Positions 54,439 through 63,965 of a DNA stretch of 64,000 bases are shown piece by piece (position 1 is the stretch's first letter; each line of letters starts with the position of its first letter). The position numbers and the translations under genes are program-made. Origin of the DNA: Paenirhodobacter populi (lineage in GTDB: Bacteria > Pseudomonadota > Alphaproteobacteria > Rhodobacterales > Rhodobacteraceae); assembly GCF_004022215.1 (NCBI RefSeq), contig NZ_SAUZ01000001.1, positions 62,001 through 126,000 on the forward strand. Direction: 5' to 3'. The notes beneath the pieces are model-generated. The model ran no database searches. It saw nothing but the letters and a program-made list of their open reading frames with translations, and had not been told where the DNA came from.

Positions 54439-55602
54439 TTGGACAGACTGCATTTTTTCTACGGCACGTTGTGCCATGCGCCGCTTCTGGCCGAGGTTCT
54501 CGGCCATGAGGCGGAAACGGAAACCGCCACGCTTGCGGGATACGCGACCCGGAATGCGCAGGATGACCACGGACATGCGCTGACATTTCCCGTGCTGGTC
54601 CCGGCCGAGGGCGGGCAGGTGCGGGGGCAGGTGCTGCGGCTTTCGCCGGGGGACGAGGCGCGGCTGGATTTCTACGAGGCGGGCTATCAGCGGGTGGAAC
54701 GGACCGTGACGCTCGCCGACGGGCGCGAGGTCGCGGCGCAGGTCTACCTGCCCGAACCGGGCCACATGGCGCCCGATGGTGCGTGGGATTTCGCGGCGTG
54801 GGAGCGGAAATGGGGCCGCATCGTGCCGCTGGCCGCGCGCGAATACATGGCGTTGCGCGGGGTGGTGCCGCAGGCGGATGCGGTGACGCGCTATCCGATG
54901 ATCCTCGTGCGGGCGGCATCGCGGCTGCGCGCCGCCGTGCCGCATCCGGACGGACTGCGCCGCACGCCCGAGCCGGGCGATGTGGTCGTCGACTCGATGC
55001 ACACGGGCTACGCGCATTTCTTCGCGGTCGAGGATTACGTCCTGCGCTACCGCACCTTTGCGGGCAAGATGAGCCGGCCGCTGCCGCGCGCGGCCTTTGT
55101 CTCCGGCGATGCGACGGTGGTTTTGCCCTACGACCCGGTGCTGGACCGGGTGCTGCTGGTCGAACAGTTCCGCGCCGGGCCTTTCGCGCGGGGGGATGCG
55201 AATCCATGGTCGCTCGAACCCGTCGCGGGGCGGGTCGATCCTGGTGAAACCCCGGCCGAGGCGGCGCTGCGCGAGGCGGGGGAAGAGGCGGGGCTGTCGA
55301 TCTCGCGCCTGTTGGAGGCGCCGCATTTCTACCCCTCGCCGGGGGCCAAGACCGAATATCTGTATTGCTTCGTCGGGCTCGCCGATCTGTCGGACGGCTC
55401 CGCCCGGCCCGGCGGCCTGCCCGAAGAGGGCGAGGATATCCGCCCCCACCTGATCCCCTTCGCGCGGCTGATGGAGATGATCGAGCGCGGCGAGGCGGAC
55501 AACGGCCCGCTTCTGGTCCTTGCGCTGTGGCTTGAACGGTTGCGCCCCGGTTTGCGCGCCGAAGTCGGCCTGCACGCGCCGGGATCGCGCGACGGGGGTT
55601 GA
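54439..55602 (+). CDS. trgB: TrgB-like fusion: gamma-glutamylcyclotransferase fold plus NUDIX hydrolase
   Basis: 387 residues, start apparently TTG at 54439. The N-terminal 170 residues are an AIG2/GGCT-like domain: LHFFYGTLCHAPLLAEVLG with the YGTL loop, and the acid in RLDFYEAGYQRVERTV. The C-terminal part is an ADP-ribose-pyrophosphatase-type NUDIX domain with a perfect Nudix box, GRVDPGETPAEAALREAGEE then AGL. R. sphaeroides TrgB is known as a NUDIX tellurite-resistance protein. The combination suggests turnover of a nucleotide or glutathione-related metabolite under oxyanion stress. cysK follows after 58 bp. Confidence 0.82.
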   Translation: MDRLHFFYGTLCHAPLLAEVLGHEAETETATLAGYATRNAQDDHGHALTFPVLVPAEGGQVRGQVLRLSPGDEARLDFYEAGYQRVERTVTLADGREVAAQVYLPEPGHMAPDGAWDFAAWERKWGRIVPLAAREYMALRGVVPQADAVTRYPMILVRAASRLRAAVPHPDGLRRTPEPGDVVVDSMHTGYAHFFAVEDYVLRYRTFAGKMSRPLPRAAFVSGDATVVLPYDPVLDRVLLVEQFRAGPFARGDANPWSLEPVAGRVDPGETPAEAALREAGEEAGLSISRLLEAPHFYPSPGAKTEYLYCFVGLADLSDGSARPGGLPEEGEDIRPHLIPFARLMEMIERGEADNGPLLVLALWLERLRPGLRAEVGLHAPGSRDGG

Positions 55603-55660
55603 GGACGGGCCTTTTGCGGCCTAGTCATGGGGGCAAATGCGCAATTCGATGGAGGGGCAC

Positions 55661-56692
55661 ATGACCATCTGCAAGGATCTGGCCGCGGCCGTGGGCAACA
55701 CGCCGCTGATCCGGCTGAAAAAGGCGTCCGAGCTGACCGGCTGCGAGATCCTCGGCAAGGCCGAGTTCATGAATCCGGGTCAGTCGGTCAAGGATCGCGC
55801 CGCCCTGTTCATCATCCGCGACGCGATCGCCAGGGGGCAGCTCAAGCCCGGTGGCACCATCGTCGAGGGCACGGCCGGCAATACCGGCATCGGGCTGGCG
55901 CTGGTCGGCGCCTCGATGGGGTTCCGCTCGGTCATCGTGATTCCGGAAACGCAGAGCCAGGAAAAGAAGGACATGCTGCGCCTTGCCGGGGCCGAGCTGG
56001 TGCAGGTCCCCGCCGCGCCCTATTCCAACCCGAACAACTACGTGCGCTATTCGCAGCGTCTGGCCGAGGCATTGGCGAAGACCGATCCGAACGGCGTGAT
56101 CTGGGCGAACCAGTTCGACAACGTGGCGAATCGCGAAGCCCATATCCAGACCACCGGCCCCGAGATCTGGGACCAGACGCAGGGCAAGGTCGACGGGTTC
56201 ATCTGCTCGGTCGGTTCCGGCGGCACCTTTGCGGGCGCCGGCATGGCGTTGCAGCCGAAGGGGGTCAAGATCGGCCTTGCCGATCCCGACGGTTCGGCCA
56301 TCCACAACTATTACGCCCACGGCGCGCTGAAATCCGAAGGCTCCTCGATCACCGAGGGCATCGGGCAGGGGCGCATCACCAAGAACCTCGAAGGCTTCAC
56401 CCCGGACATGAGCTACAACATCCACGACAGCGAGGCGCTGCCCGTGGTCTTCGACCTTTTGTCCGATGAAGGGCTGTGCGTCGGCGGGTCCTCGGGCATC
56501 AATGTCGCGGGGGCGATCCACATGGCGCGCGACATGGGGCCGGGGCATGTGATCGTCACGGTCCTGTGTGATTACGGGAACCGCTACCAGTCCAAATTGT
56601 TCAACCCTGAGTTTCTGAAGGCGAAAGGGTTGCCGGTTCCGGAATGGATGGACCGTCCGGCGCGGCCCGTTCCGGAGGTGTTTGAAGGATGA
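55661..56692 (+). CDS. cysK: Cysteine synthase A (O-acetylserine sulfhydrylase)
   Basis: Forms cysteine from O-acetylserine and sulfide. 343 residues. PLP Lys in MNPGQSVKDRAALFIIRDAI, substrate loop EGTAGNTGIGLALV, phosphate loop SVGSGGTFAGAGMAL. It belongs to the longer CysK subgroup rather than the 320-residue enterobacterial type. The ATG at 55661 is preferred because GGAGGGG stands 4-5 bases before it; ATGs at 55637 and 55649 lie in frame upstream. Overlaps the mechanosensitive channel gene by ATGA. Cysteine supply helps tellurite tolerance, matching its place behind trgAB. Confidence 0.93.
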   Translation: MTICKDLAAAVGNTPLIRLKKASELTGCEILGKAEFMNPGQSVKDRAALFIIRDAIARGQLKPGGTIVEGTAGNTGIGLALVGASMGFRSVIVIPETQSQEKKDMLRLAGAELVQVPAAPYSNPNNYVRYSQRLAEALAKTDPNGVIWANQFDNVANREAHIQTTGPEIWDQTQGKVDGFICSVGSGGTFAGAGMALQPKGVKIGLADPDGSAIHNYYAHGALKSEGSSITEGIGQGRITKNLEGFTPDMSYNIHDSEALPVVFDLLSDEGLCVGGSSGINVAGAIHMARDMGPGHVIVTVLCDYGNRYQSKLFNPEFLKAKGLPVPEWMDRPARPVPEVFEG

Positions 56693-59181
56693 TCCTGACT
56701 ATCCTGCGCAGTCTTGCTGTTGCGCTCCTGCTCGCGTTTCCGCTTTCCGCACAGGACATACAGGCCCCCGACTACGACGCCTGGACGAAAGCCGCCGAAA
56801 GTGCCGAGGCGCTGGTCGCCGACGGCACCGCGACGGATACGCGGCTGTCCACGGTCCGCGCCGACATGGTGAAATGGCGCAGCGAGTTCACCGAGGCGCA
56901 GAGCATCAACAGCGACCAGATCGCGGCGGCCAAGAACCAGATCGCGGCGCTTGGCGATCCGCCGGCCGAAGGCGCGACCGAGGATCCGGCCATCGCCGAA
57001 CGCCGCAAGACGCTGAACGAGGGGCTGGCCAAGCTGCAGGCCCCCGGCATCACGGCCGGCGAGGCGGCAAGCCGCGCCGACGGCATCATCCGCGGCATCG
57101 ACAAGATCGTGCGCGAACGGCAGGCCGACAAGCTCCTGCGCATCTCGCCTTCGGTGTTCAATCCGCACAACTGGGCGACGGCGGGATCCATGCTCGGCTG
57201 GATGGGCAAGTGGATCTCGGACGAGACGCGCTGGCGCCTGATGCAATCCGCGACCTACAACAACCTGCGCGAAAACGCCCCGCTGATCGCGGCGCTGGTG
57301 CTGGCCTCGGCGGTGCTGATGCTGCGCGGCAGCCGCTGGATGATGTGGGTCGCGCGCTGGATGACGCAAAAGACGGCGCTGCGCGGGCGCGGACTGGTCA
57401 CCGGGTTCGTCTCGCTCGGGCAGGTGGCGCTGCCGGTCGTCGGTGCGCTTTTGCTGACCAACGCGCTGAAGCTGACGACGATGCTCGGCCCGATCATGAC
57501 GGCCTTCTTCCAGGAACTGCCGCTGGTGCTCTTGGTGGTGACGGCGGCGTGGTGGCTTGGGGCGCGCATCTTTCCGATCAATTCCGAAACGCCGAGCGTG
57601 CTTGGCTTCACCGACGACGGCCGGGCCGAGGGGCGTGTCCACACCGCGATGATGAGCTTCATGCTCGCGCTGCAATACCTGCTGGAACACTGGATCTCGC
57701 CGCGGGCGGAGAACTATCTGGGCGGCGCGGGGCGGGTCGGCGCGGAAAAGGCCTCGGAGATCGCCGAGAACGCCGAGGCGTCGCTGGCCGTGCTGCAACT
57801 GCCGCTGCTGATCGTGGCCGGGCTCGCGCTGTTCCGCATGGGGCAGCTGATGCGCCATCAGCTGGCGATCATGCAGTCGCAGGACGACGCGGCCGCCTTC
57901 CGGCAGAACCTGCTCAGATGGACGGCGACGCTGCTGATCGTGATCGGCGTGGTCAGCCCGGTGCTGGGTCTGATCGGCTATGTCGCGGCGGCGAATGCGC
58001 TGCTCTGGCCGACGATCGTGACGCTGGGGGTGATCGCCACCATCGCCGTGCTGCAGGCCTATGTCACCGATATCTACGCCGTCCTCACCCACAGCGAGGA
58101 CAACAAGGGCGAGGCGCTGGCCCCGATCCTGTTCGGCGTGGTGCTGGGTCTTCTGTCGCTGCCGGTCATCGCGCTGGTCTGGGGCGCGCGGCCCGAGGAA
58201 CTGACCGAGCTTTGGGCGCGGTTCCTTGACGGGTTCCCGGTCGGCGGGGTGCGGATCTCGCCCGGGTCGTTCCTGGCTTTCGCCGTGGTCTTCGTCATCG
58301 GCTACATGATCACCCGGATGTTGCAGGGCGCGCTGCGCTCGACCATCCTGCCCAAGACGCGGCTGGATCGCGGCGGGCAGAATGCCATCGTCTCGGGTGC
58401 GGGCTATATCGGCATCTTCCTGGCCGCGGTGCTGGCGATTTCCATCGCCGGGATCAACCTCAGCTCGCTCGCCATCGTCGCCGGTGCGCTGTCCGTCGGC
58501 GTCGGTTTCGGCCTTCAGACGATCGTGCAGAACTTCGTCTCCGGCATCATCCTGCTGGTCGAGCGCCCGGTCTCCGAAGGCGACTGGATCGAGGTGGGCG
58601 GCCAGCAGGGGATCGTGAAGTCGATCTCGGTCCGCTCGACCCGGATCGAGACCTTCGACAGGTCGGAGGTGGTGATCCCGAACGCCTCGCTGATCACCGG
58701 GTCCGTCACCAACATGACCCGCACGAACAAGCATGGGCGCGTGGTCATCAAGGTCGGCGTGGCCTATGGCACCGATACGCGCAAGGTGATCACCATCCTC
58801 AAGGAAATCGCCGAGGGGCACCCGCTGGTGATGATGAACCCGGGTCCGGCGGTGCAGTTCACCGATCTGGGCGCCGACAGCCTGAACTTTGCCATCTACG
58901 CGGTGCTGTCGGACGTGAATTTCGGCGGCTCGGTCAAGTCGGAGATGCTGCACCAGATCGTCGAACGCTTCGCGAAGGAGGGGATCGAGATTCCCTTCGC
59001 GCAGCGGGACCTGTGGCTGCGCAACCCGGAAACGCTGGCCCGCGCCCTGGCGCATCCGGAGACCGAAGCCCCCAAGGCGGAACCGGAACCCGAAGCGGAA
59101 CCGGCCGAGGAACCCGCGCCGGACAAGGTTTCCGTTCCGCTGTCGGACAATGACGGGGAAGAAGAGGGCGACCGCCGCTAG
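56689..59181 (+). CDS. MscS-family mechanosensitive channel with N-terminal DUF3772
   Basis: 830 residues. Signal peptide about 1-23 (LRSLAVALLLAFPLSAQD), a periplasmic DUF3772-like coiled domain to about residue 190, then about ten helices and an MscS core: pore region GALSVGVGFGLQTIVQNFVS near 598-620, beta domain VERPVSEGDWIEVGGQQGIV and SVRSTRIETFDRSEVVIPNA. The C-terminal 50 residues are acidic/Pro-rich (PKAEPEPEAEPAEEPAPD). This is the MscK/YbdG-like large subtype rather than small MscS. Translationally coupled to cysK, an odd pairing that makes it part of the trg-cysK transcript. Confidence 0.9.
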   Translation: MILTILRSLAVALLLAFPLSAQDIQAPDYDAWTKAAESAEALVADGTATDTRLSTVRADMVKWRSEFTEAQSINSDQIAAAKNQIAALGDPPAEGATEDPAIAERRKTLNEGLAKLQAPGITAGEAASRADGIIRGIDKIVRERQADKLLRISPSVFNPHNWATAGSMLGWMGKWISDETRWRLMQSATYNNLRENAPLIAALVLASAVLMLRGSRWMMWVARWMTQKTALRGRGLVTGFVSLGQVALPVVGALLLTNALKLTTMLGPIMTAFFQELPLVLLVVTAAWWLGARIFPINSETPSVLGFTDDGRAEGRVHTAMMSFMLALQYLLEHWISPRAENYLGGAGRVGAEKASEIAENAEASLAVLQLPLLIVAGLALFRMGQLMRHQLAIMQSQDDAAAFRQNLLRWTATLLIVIGVVSPVLGLIGYVAAANALLWPTIVTLGVIATIAVLQAYVTDIYAVLTHSEDNKGEALAPILFGVVLGLLSLPVIALVWGARPEELTELWARFLDGFPVGGVRISPGSFLAFAVVFVIGYMITRMLQGALRSTILPKTRLDRGGQNAIVSGAGYIGIFLAAVLAISIAGINLSSLAIVAGALSVGVGFGLQTIVQNFVSGIILLVERPVSEGDWIEVGGQQGIVKSISVRSTRIETFDRSEVVIPNASLITGSVTNMTRTNKHGRVVIKVGVAYGTDTRKVITILKEIAEGHPLVMMNPGPAVQFTDLGADSLNFAIYAVLSDVNFGGSVKSEMLHQIVERFAKEGIEIPFAQRDLWLRNPETLARALAHPETEAPKAEPEPEAEPAEEPAPDKVSVPLSDNDGEEEGDRR

Positions 59182-59194
59182 GCGGTCGCAAGGC

Positions 59195-60589
59195 TCAGCG
59201 CAGCCGGGCCGCGAGCTTGTCCAGATACAGCGCCAGCACCTCGGCCGCCGCCTGCTTGCTGTCCGCCTCGACATAGCAGCGGAACTCCGGCGCATTGCCG
59301 GAGGGGCGCAGATGCACCACGGTGCCGTCGGCGAAGCTCAGCCGCAGCCCATCCGTCAGATCGACCGAGGTGATCCTGCCCGTCGCCGCGAAAAAGGCGT
59401 CGCGCGGGCCGGGGTCATCCCTCAGCGTGGCGATGAAGTCCTTGGCGTTCTCGGTCGGGATTTCCGTCAGCCGGTCGGCGGCGGTGAAGCGCGGCGGCAG
59501 CGCGGCGACCAGATCGGCAAGGCTCAGGCCCGCGGCCTTCGCCGCCGCCAGCGGCGCGATGATCGGCAACAGGCAGTCGCGCGTCATCAGCGGCGCCATC
59601 AGTCCCGCCGGCCCCTGCGCGGTGAAGCCCAGCAGATAGCCGCCGTTCGGTTCGTAACCCGCGACGCGCGCGGTCGGATCGGCGGCAAGCTGCGCCTCCA
59701 TCGCCGCGATCACGAAGGGCGAGCCGATCTTCGTCGCCACGATCCGTTCGAAATCGGGCATCTGCCGGATCATGCTGTTCGCCGAAACCGGCACGCAAAG
59801 CACCCGCGCGCCCAAGCTGCGCGAGGTCAGCGCGCCAAGGATATCGCCCGGAATCACCTCGCCCGAGGCATCGGTGACCATCGGCCGGTCGGCATCCCCA
59901 TCGGTCGACACCAGCGCGTCGAGCCCATGTTCCGCGCACCAGCCGCGGAACAGCGCCCGGGTCTCGGGATCGACCGCCTCGGTATCCACCGGGATGAAGG
60001 TGTCGGAAAAGCCGAGCGGCACCACCGTCGCGCCAAGCGCGGTCAGCGTTTCCTTCAGGATCTCGCGCGCGACCGAGCTGTGTTCGTAAACCCCGATCCG
60101 CAGCCCCGCCAGCGCCGCATCGCCGAAGGCCGTGGTGTAGCGCTCCACATAGCGCGCGCCCGCGTCGGCGCGGACCTCGATCCGGCCGGGAGCGGTTTCG
60201 GCGGGCGGCTGGCCGAGGGCGGACAGGATCGCTCCCTCGTCATGCTTGGTGATCTCGCCCGTCGGCACGTAGAATTTCAGCCCGTTGCGGTCGGCGGGGA
60301 TATGACTGCCCGTCACCATGATCGCCGCCGCACCGGCGGTCAGGCTGGCCAGTGCCAGCGCGGGCGTCGGCAGCGTGCCCAGATCGACCGCGGTGATCCC
60401 CTCGGCCGCGATGGTGCGCAGCACCACTTCGGCGATGTCGGGGGAGGAGGGGCGATAATCCTGTCCGACCATGACCGTGCCGCCGGTCGGGCAGGCGCGG
60501 ATGAAGGCGCGGGTGTAATCCGCCACCAGTTCGGGGGTAAGTTCCACCACAAGGCCGCGCAGGCCGCTGGTGCCGAATTTCGGAGCCAT
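59195..60589 (-). CDS. Phosphomannomutase/phosphoglucomutase family enzyme
   Basis: 464 residues of the alpha-D-phosphohexomutase family. Phosphoserine loop VTGSHIPADRNGLKFY (Ser in TGSH), metal-binding VSTDGDADRPMVT, sugar loop GYEPNGGYLLGF, and phosphate-binding HLRPSGNAPEFRCY. The sugar loop GYEPNGG (rather than GEESG or GEMSG) departs from the common types, so sugar preference is open; ManB-like phosphomannomutase is the best guess. GGAGGGA precedes ATG 60589. Converges with the mechanosensitive channel gene with 13 bp between. Confidence 0.82.
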   Translation of the reverse strand: MAPKFGTSGLRGLVVELTPELVADYTRAFIRACPTGGTVMVGQDYRPSSPDIAEVVLRTIAAEGITAVDLGTLPTPALALASLTAGAAAIMVTGSHIPADRNGLKFYVPTGEITKHDEGAILSALGQPPAETAPGRIEVRADAGARYVERYTTAFGDAALAGLRIGVYEHSSVAREILKETLTALGATVVPLGFSDTFIPVDTEAVDPETRALFRGWCAEHGLDALVSTDGDADRPMVTDASGEVIPGDILGALTSRSLGARVLCVPVSANSMIRQMPDFERIVATKIGSPFVIAAMEAQLAADPTARVAGYEPNGGYLLGFTAQGPAGLMAPLMTRDCLLPIIAPLAAAKAAGLSLADLVAALPPRFTAADRLTEIPTENAKDFIATLRDDPGPRDAFFAATGRITSVDLTDGLRLSFADGTVVHLRPSGNAPEFRCYVEADSKQAAAEVLALYLDKLAARLR

Positions 60590-60679
60590 CAGGTCCCTCC
60601 TGTCATGTCCTTTCCCTCTATCGCCCGGGACGGCAGGTCTTCGCAAGCCCCGGATCCGCGCGGCCGCGCGGCTTTCCCT

Positions 60680-60742
60680 TTCGTGTTTCCATAAATATCC
60701 CGGGGGTGAATTGGCCGCAGGCCAAGAGGGGGCTGGCCCCCT
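60680..60742 (+). repeat. Dispersed intergenic repeat, copy 8
   Basis: TTCGTGTTTCCATAAATATC, CCGGGGGTGA, TTGGCCGCAGGCCAA hairpin and GAGGGGGCTGGCCCCC. Between ychF (upstream, minus strand) and the phosphomannomutase gene. Its outer arm TTTCGTGTTTCC is shared with copy 1, marking a second sub-family. Confidence 0.9.
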
Positions 60743-60798
60743 GCTTTGGCCGCCCCCGTCGCGCGGACAGGGGTCTGAACGACGGCGGATTCCGCGGA

Positions 60799-61896
60799 TC
60801 AGGCGTTGAACAGGAAATGCAGCACGTCGCCGTCCTGCACTTCGTAGGTCTTGCCCTCGACGCGGAACTTGCCCGCTTCCTTGGCGCCCGCCTCGCCCTT
60901 GCCGGCGATGTAATCGTCATAGGCGATGGTTTCGGCGCGGATGAAGCCACGCTCGAAATCGCCGTGGATCACGCCCGCCGCCTGCGGGGCAAGGGTGCCC
61001 TTGCGGATGGTCCAGGCGCGCGCCTCTTTCGGCCCGACGGTGAAATAGGTTTCCAGCCCCAGCAGCTCGTATCCCGCGCGGATCAGCCGGTCGAGGCCCG
61101 CCTCGTGCAGGCCGAGTTCCTCAAGGAACATCGTCGCCTCCTCGGGGTCGAGCTGCGAGATATCTTCCTCGATCTTCGCCGAGATGACGACGATCCCGGC
61201 ATGCTGTTCGGCGGCCATCTTCGCCACGGCCTGCGACTTGCTGTTGCCCGTCGCGGCCGAGGCTTCCTCGACGTTGCAGACATACAGAACCGGCTTCGCG
61301 GTCAACAGCTGCAGCATCGCCCATTGCTTGCGGTCGTCCTCGGCCACCTGCACGGTGCGCGCGGGCTTGCCGTTTTCCAGCGCCGCCAGCGCGGTCTTCA
61401 TCAGCCGTTCCTGATCGAGCGCGTCCTTGTCGCCGCCCTTCACCTTGCGGGCGATGGTCTGGAGCCGCTTTTCGATCGATTCCATGTCGGCGATCATCAG
61501 CTCGGTCTCGATCGTCTCGGCATCCGCCACGGGATCGACGCGGCCCTCGACATGGGTGATGTCGTCATCCTCGAAACAGCGCAGCACATGGGCGATGGCA
61601 TCGGTCTCGCGGATGTTCGCAAGGAACTGGTTGCCCAGACCCTCGCCCTTGGAGGCGCCCTTGACCAGCCCCGCGATGTCGACAAAGGTCATCCGCGTCG
61701 GGATGATCTGCTTCGAGCCGGCGATCTCGGCGAGCTTGTCGAGCCGCGGATCGGGCACCGCGACCTCGCCGACGTTCGGCTCGATCGTGCAGAAGGGAAA
61801 ATTCGCGGCCTGCGCGGCGGCGGTCTTCGTCAGCGCATTGAACAGCGTCGATTTGCCGACATTCGGCAGGCCGACGATCCCCATTCTGAAACCCAT
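60799..61896 (-). CDS. ychF: Obg-family NTPase YchF (OLA1-like)
   Basis: 365 residues, cytoplasmic ribosome-associated NTPase linked to stress response. P-loop [20 protein letters not shown] near residue 9, switch [17 protein letters not shown], and the specificity motif NVEE in [11 protein letters not shown], where GTPases have NKxD; this NxxE change gives YchF/OLA1 proteins ATP preference. C-terminal TGS-like domain [18 protein letters not shown] and [21 protein letters not shown] precedes ATG 61896. Confidence 0.96.
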   Translation of the reverse strand: MGFRMGIVGLPNVGKSTLFNALTKTAAAQAANFPFCTIEPNVGEVAVPDPRLDKLAEIAGSKQIIPTRMTFVDIAGLVKGASKGEGLGNQFLANIRETDAIAHVLRCFEDDDITHVEGRVDPVADAETIETELMIADMESIEKRLQTIARKVKGGDKDALDQERLMKTALAALENGKPARTVQVAEDDRKQWAMLQLLTAKPVLYVCNVEEASAATGNSKSQAVAKMAAEQHAGIVVISAKIEEDISQLDPEEATMFLEELGLHEAGLDRLIRAGYELLGLETYFTVGPKEARAWTIRKGTLAPQAAGVIHGDFERGFIRAETIAYDDYIAGKGEAGAKEAGKFRVEGKTYEVQDGDVLHFLFNA

Positions 61897-62013
61897 GTCC
61901 CACTCCTGTCGCGATCTCGCCGCTTCATAGGCGGAAGGCTGCCCGCGCGCAACCCGGGGCTTTCCCGCCGGGCCGCGCGGACTAGCTTTGGACAAACCGG
62001 GAGGAGGAACCGG

Positions 62014-62448
62014 ATGACCTTCACGCCCTATCTGCTGTTCCCCGGCACCTGCGCCGAGGCGATGGATCTGTATTGCCGGGTGTTCGGCGGCTCGGAGCCG
62101 GTGCTGATGCGCTATTCCGAAGCCCCGCCCGAGGATTTCCCCGAGGACATGCCGGGCGGCGGCGCGGCGATCCCGCCCAATCTGGTGATGCACGCGAATT
62201 TCCGTCTGGGCGACGGTCTGCTGATGGCGTCCGACTATCCGCCGGGGGTTGAGACGCCGCCGCAGGCCTCGGTTGCCGTGCATGTGGGCTTCGCCTCGGT
62301 CACTGCCGCGCAGGAGGCGTTCGATGGCCTGATCGAGGGGGGCGCGATCCTTGTGCCGTTCGCCGAGACGTTCTGGGCCAGCGGCTTTGGCATGCTCCGG
62401 GATCGCTTCGGCACGCACTGGATGCTGTCGGGGCCGGCGAGGGCGTGA
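62014..62448 (+). CDS. VOC family protein (PhnB-like)
   Basis: 144 residues beginning MTFTPYLLFPGTCAEAMDLY, then LVMHANFRLGDGLLMASDYP and FWASGFGMLRDRFGTHWMLS. This is the PhnB/3-demethylubiquinone-methyltransferase-like VOC subgroup, usually of unknown substrate. A metal site is not evident, since the first-strand residue often His is Tyr here. GGAGGAAC precedes the ATG. Divergent from ychF. Confidence 0.8.
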   Translation: MTFTPYLLFPGTCAEAMDLYCRVFGGSEPVLMRYSEAPPEDFPEDMPGGGAAIPPNLVMHANFRLGDGLLMASDYPPGVETPPQASVAVHVGFASVTAAQEAFDGLIEGGAILVPFAETFWASGFGMLRDRFGTHWMLSGPARA

Positions 62449-62508
62449 TGGACCATTGATTTTCCCTTTCTCCTGTCGCACACCGTGCGCAGCAGAGAGG
62501 AAGACGAC

Positions 62509-63300
62509 ATGACCCGGATCGACGCGAAATTCGCCGCCCTGAAGGCGGAGGGGAAGAAAGCCTTCGTGGCCTATCTGATGGCGGGCGATCCGGATATCGA
62601 AACGTCTCTCGCGGTGATGAAGGGGATGCCGGAAGCGGGCGTCGACGTGATCGAGCTGGGCATGCCCTTCACCGATCCGATGGCCGACGGCCCGACGATC
62701 CAGCACGCCGGGCAGCGCGCGCTGGAGCATCACCAGACGTTGCAGCAGACGCTCGACATGGTGGCCGAATTCCGCAAGGGCGATCAGGTGACGCCGGTGG
62801 TGATGATGGGCTATTACAATCCGATCTATTCGCGCGGGGTGGAGCGGTTCCTCAAGGATGCGGTCGCTGCCGGGATCGACGGGCTGATCGTCGTAGACCT
62901 GCCGCCCGAGGAGGATGTCGAGCTGTGCCTGCCCGCGCAGGCGGCGGGGATCAACTTCATCCGGCTGGCCACGCCGACCACCGACGATCACCGCCTGCCG
63001 AAGGTGCTGCAGAATACCTCGGGCTTCGTCTATTACGTTTCCGTCACCGGGATCACCGGCGCGCAGGCGGCCGATGCCAGTGCCGTCGCGCCCGAGGTCG
63101 CGCGGATCAAGGCGAAGACCGATCTGCCCGTCGTCGTCGGTTTCGGCATCAGTTCGCCCGAGGCGGCGCGCACCATCGCGGGCATCGCGGATGGCTGCGT
63201 GATCGGCTCGGCCATCGTCAAGCTGATCGGCGAGGGGCGGCCCGTCGCCGATGTGCTGGCGCGGGTGCGCGAGCTGGCCGCGGGCGCCCACGCCGCCTGA
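62509..63300 (+). CDS. trpA: Tryptophan synthase alpha subunit
   Basis: Cleaves indole-3-glycerol phosphate to indole for TrpB. 263 residues. [15 protein letters not shown], the catalytic Glu in [19 protein letters not shown] (with the second acid Asp), [13 protein letters not shown] and [16 protein letters not shown] are all present. AGAGAGGAAG precedes the ATG. trpB is not adjacent: a VOC gene is upstream and a small hypothetical downstream, so the trp genes are dispersed. Confidence 0.97.
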   Translation: MTRIDAKFAALKAEGKKAFVAYLMAGDPDIETSLAVMKGMPEAGVDVIELGMPFTDPMADGPTIQHAGQRALEHHQTLQQTLDMVAEFRKGDQVTPVVMMGYYNPIYSRGVERFLKDAVAAGIDGLIVVDLPPEEDVELCLPAQAAGINFIRLATPTTDDHRLPKVLQNTSGFVYYVSVTGITGAQAADASAVAPEVARIKAKTDLPVVVGFGISSPEAARTIAGIADGCVIGSAIVKLIGEGRPVADVLARVRELAAGAHAA

Positions 63301-63402
63301 TCGCGGGGGCTATCGCCTTCACGGGGCCGTGTCTTGACGGCTTTCGCCGGATGCGCGCAACACTACCGGATAAAAACATAACCGAATCCGGGCAGTAAAA
63401 TC

Positions 63403-63651
63403 ATGAGAACGGGATACAGAGCCTCCGCAGGGGGATTCGACCTGCTTGGCCTGCGCAGGCGGCAGGGCGCGGTCGAGATCGTCTATGACGATGGCGTCAT
63501 GCACCGCAAGGTCCTGCGGGTCAGCGGTTTCCGCACCGAGGCGCAGTTGGACGAGGCGCTGGCACATGCCGCGCGCGAGGTGCGGGTGCTGCCCGCATTG
63601 TATGCGGAACTGCGCAAGCGCGCGATCACCATTGAGGCGGTCAGCGGCTGA
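63403..63651 (+). CDS. Small hypothetical protein
   Basis: 82 residues: RASAGGFDLLGLRRRQGAVE, then YDDGVMHRKVLRVSGFRTEA and a helical end (LPALYAELRKRAITIEAVSG). Not recognised. Upstream sequence is A+T-rich (TAAAAACATAACC near 63371) and may hold its promoter; the ribosome binding site is poor. It converges with the DUF1127 gene. Confidence 0.5.
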   Translation: MRTGYRASAGGFDLLGLRRRQGAVEIVYDDGVMHRKVLRVSGFRTEAQLDEALAHAAREVRVLPALYAELRKRAITIEAVSG

Positions 63652-63676
63652 TCCACCGGTCCGGGGGAAAAAAGAA

Positions 63677-63696
63677 GCCGGGTGCAAGCACCCGGC
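63677..63696 (-). terminator. Intrinsic terminator of the DUF1127 gene
   Basis: 9-bp stem GCCGGGTGC (63677-63685) with GCACCCGGC (63688-63696), followed on the minus strand by TTCTTTTTTCCCCC. A textbook terminator for the minus-strand gene ending at 63733. Confidence 0.9.
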
Positions 63697-63732
63697 CAGG
63701 AAGAGGGCCGACAGGGGACTGCGGCACCTATC

Positions 63733-63930
63733 TCAGAAATCCCAGAACGGACGCTGCGTTTCGGCCTTGGCCTGCGCCGACGATATGCCAATATCGTCCA
63801 GAAGACGCGCATCCAGATGGTCCAGCGCGATGCGGCTGCGGCGGACAGCCATCCAGGTCAGGATCCGGCCGGGAAGGCTGACGGCGTTCCAGGCGTGAAG
63901 GGTCAGACGTTGCAGCGAAACCGTGGACAT
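63733..63930 (-). CDS. DUF1127 small protein
   Basis: 65 residues, Arg-rich. The C-terminal half has the DUF1127 pattern: ALDHLDARLLDDIGISSAQA followed by KAETQRPFWDF. DUF1127 proteins are small, often stress-induced, and some bind RNA in alphaproteobacteria; in Rhodobacter sphaeroides one transcript gives an sRNA from its 3' end. AAAGGTG lies 5 bases before the ATG. It has its own terminator and an A+T-rich promoter region, so it is monocistronic. Confidence 0.85.
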   Translation of the reverse strand: MSTVSLQRLTLHAWNAVSLPGRILTWMAVRRSRIALDHLDARLLDDIGISSAQAKAETQRPFWDF

Positions 63931-63965
63931 AGGGCACCTTTGCGTATTGATACAATCCGTGTTCT

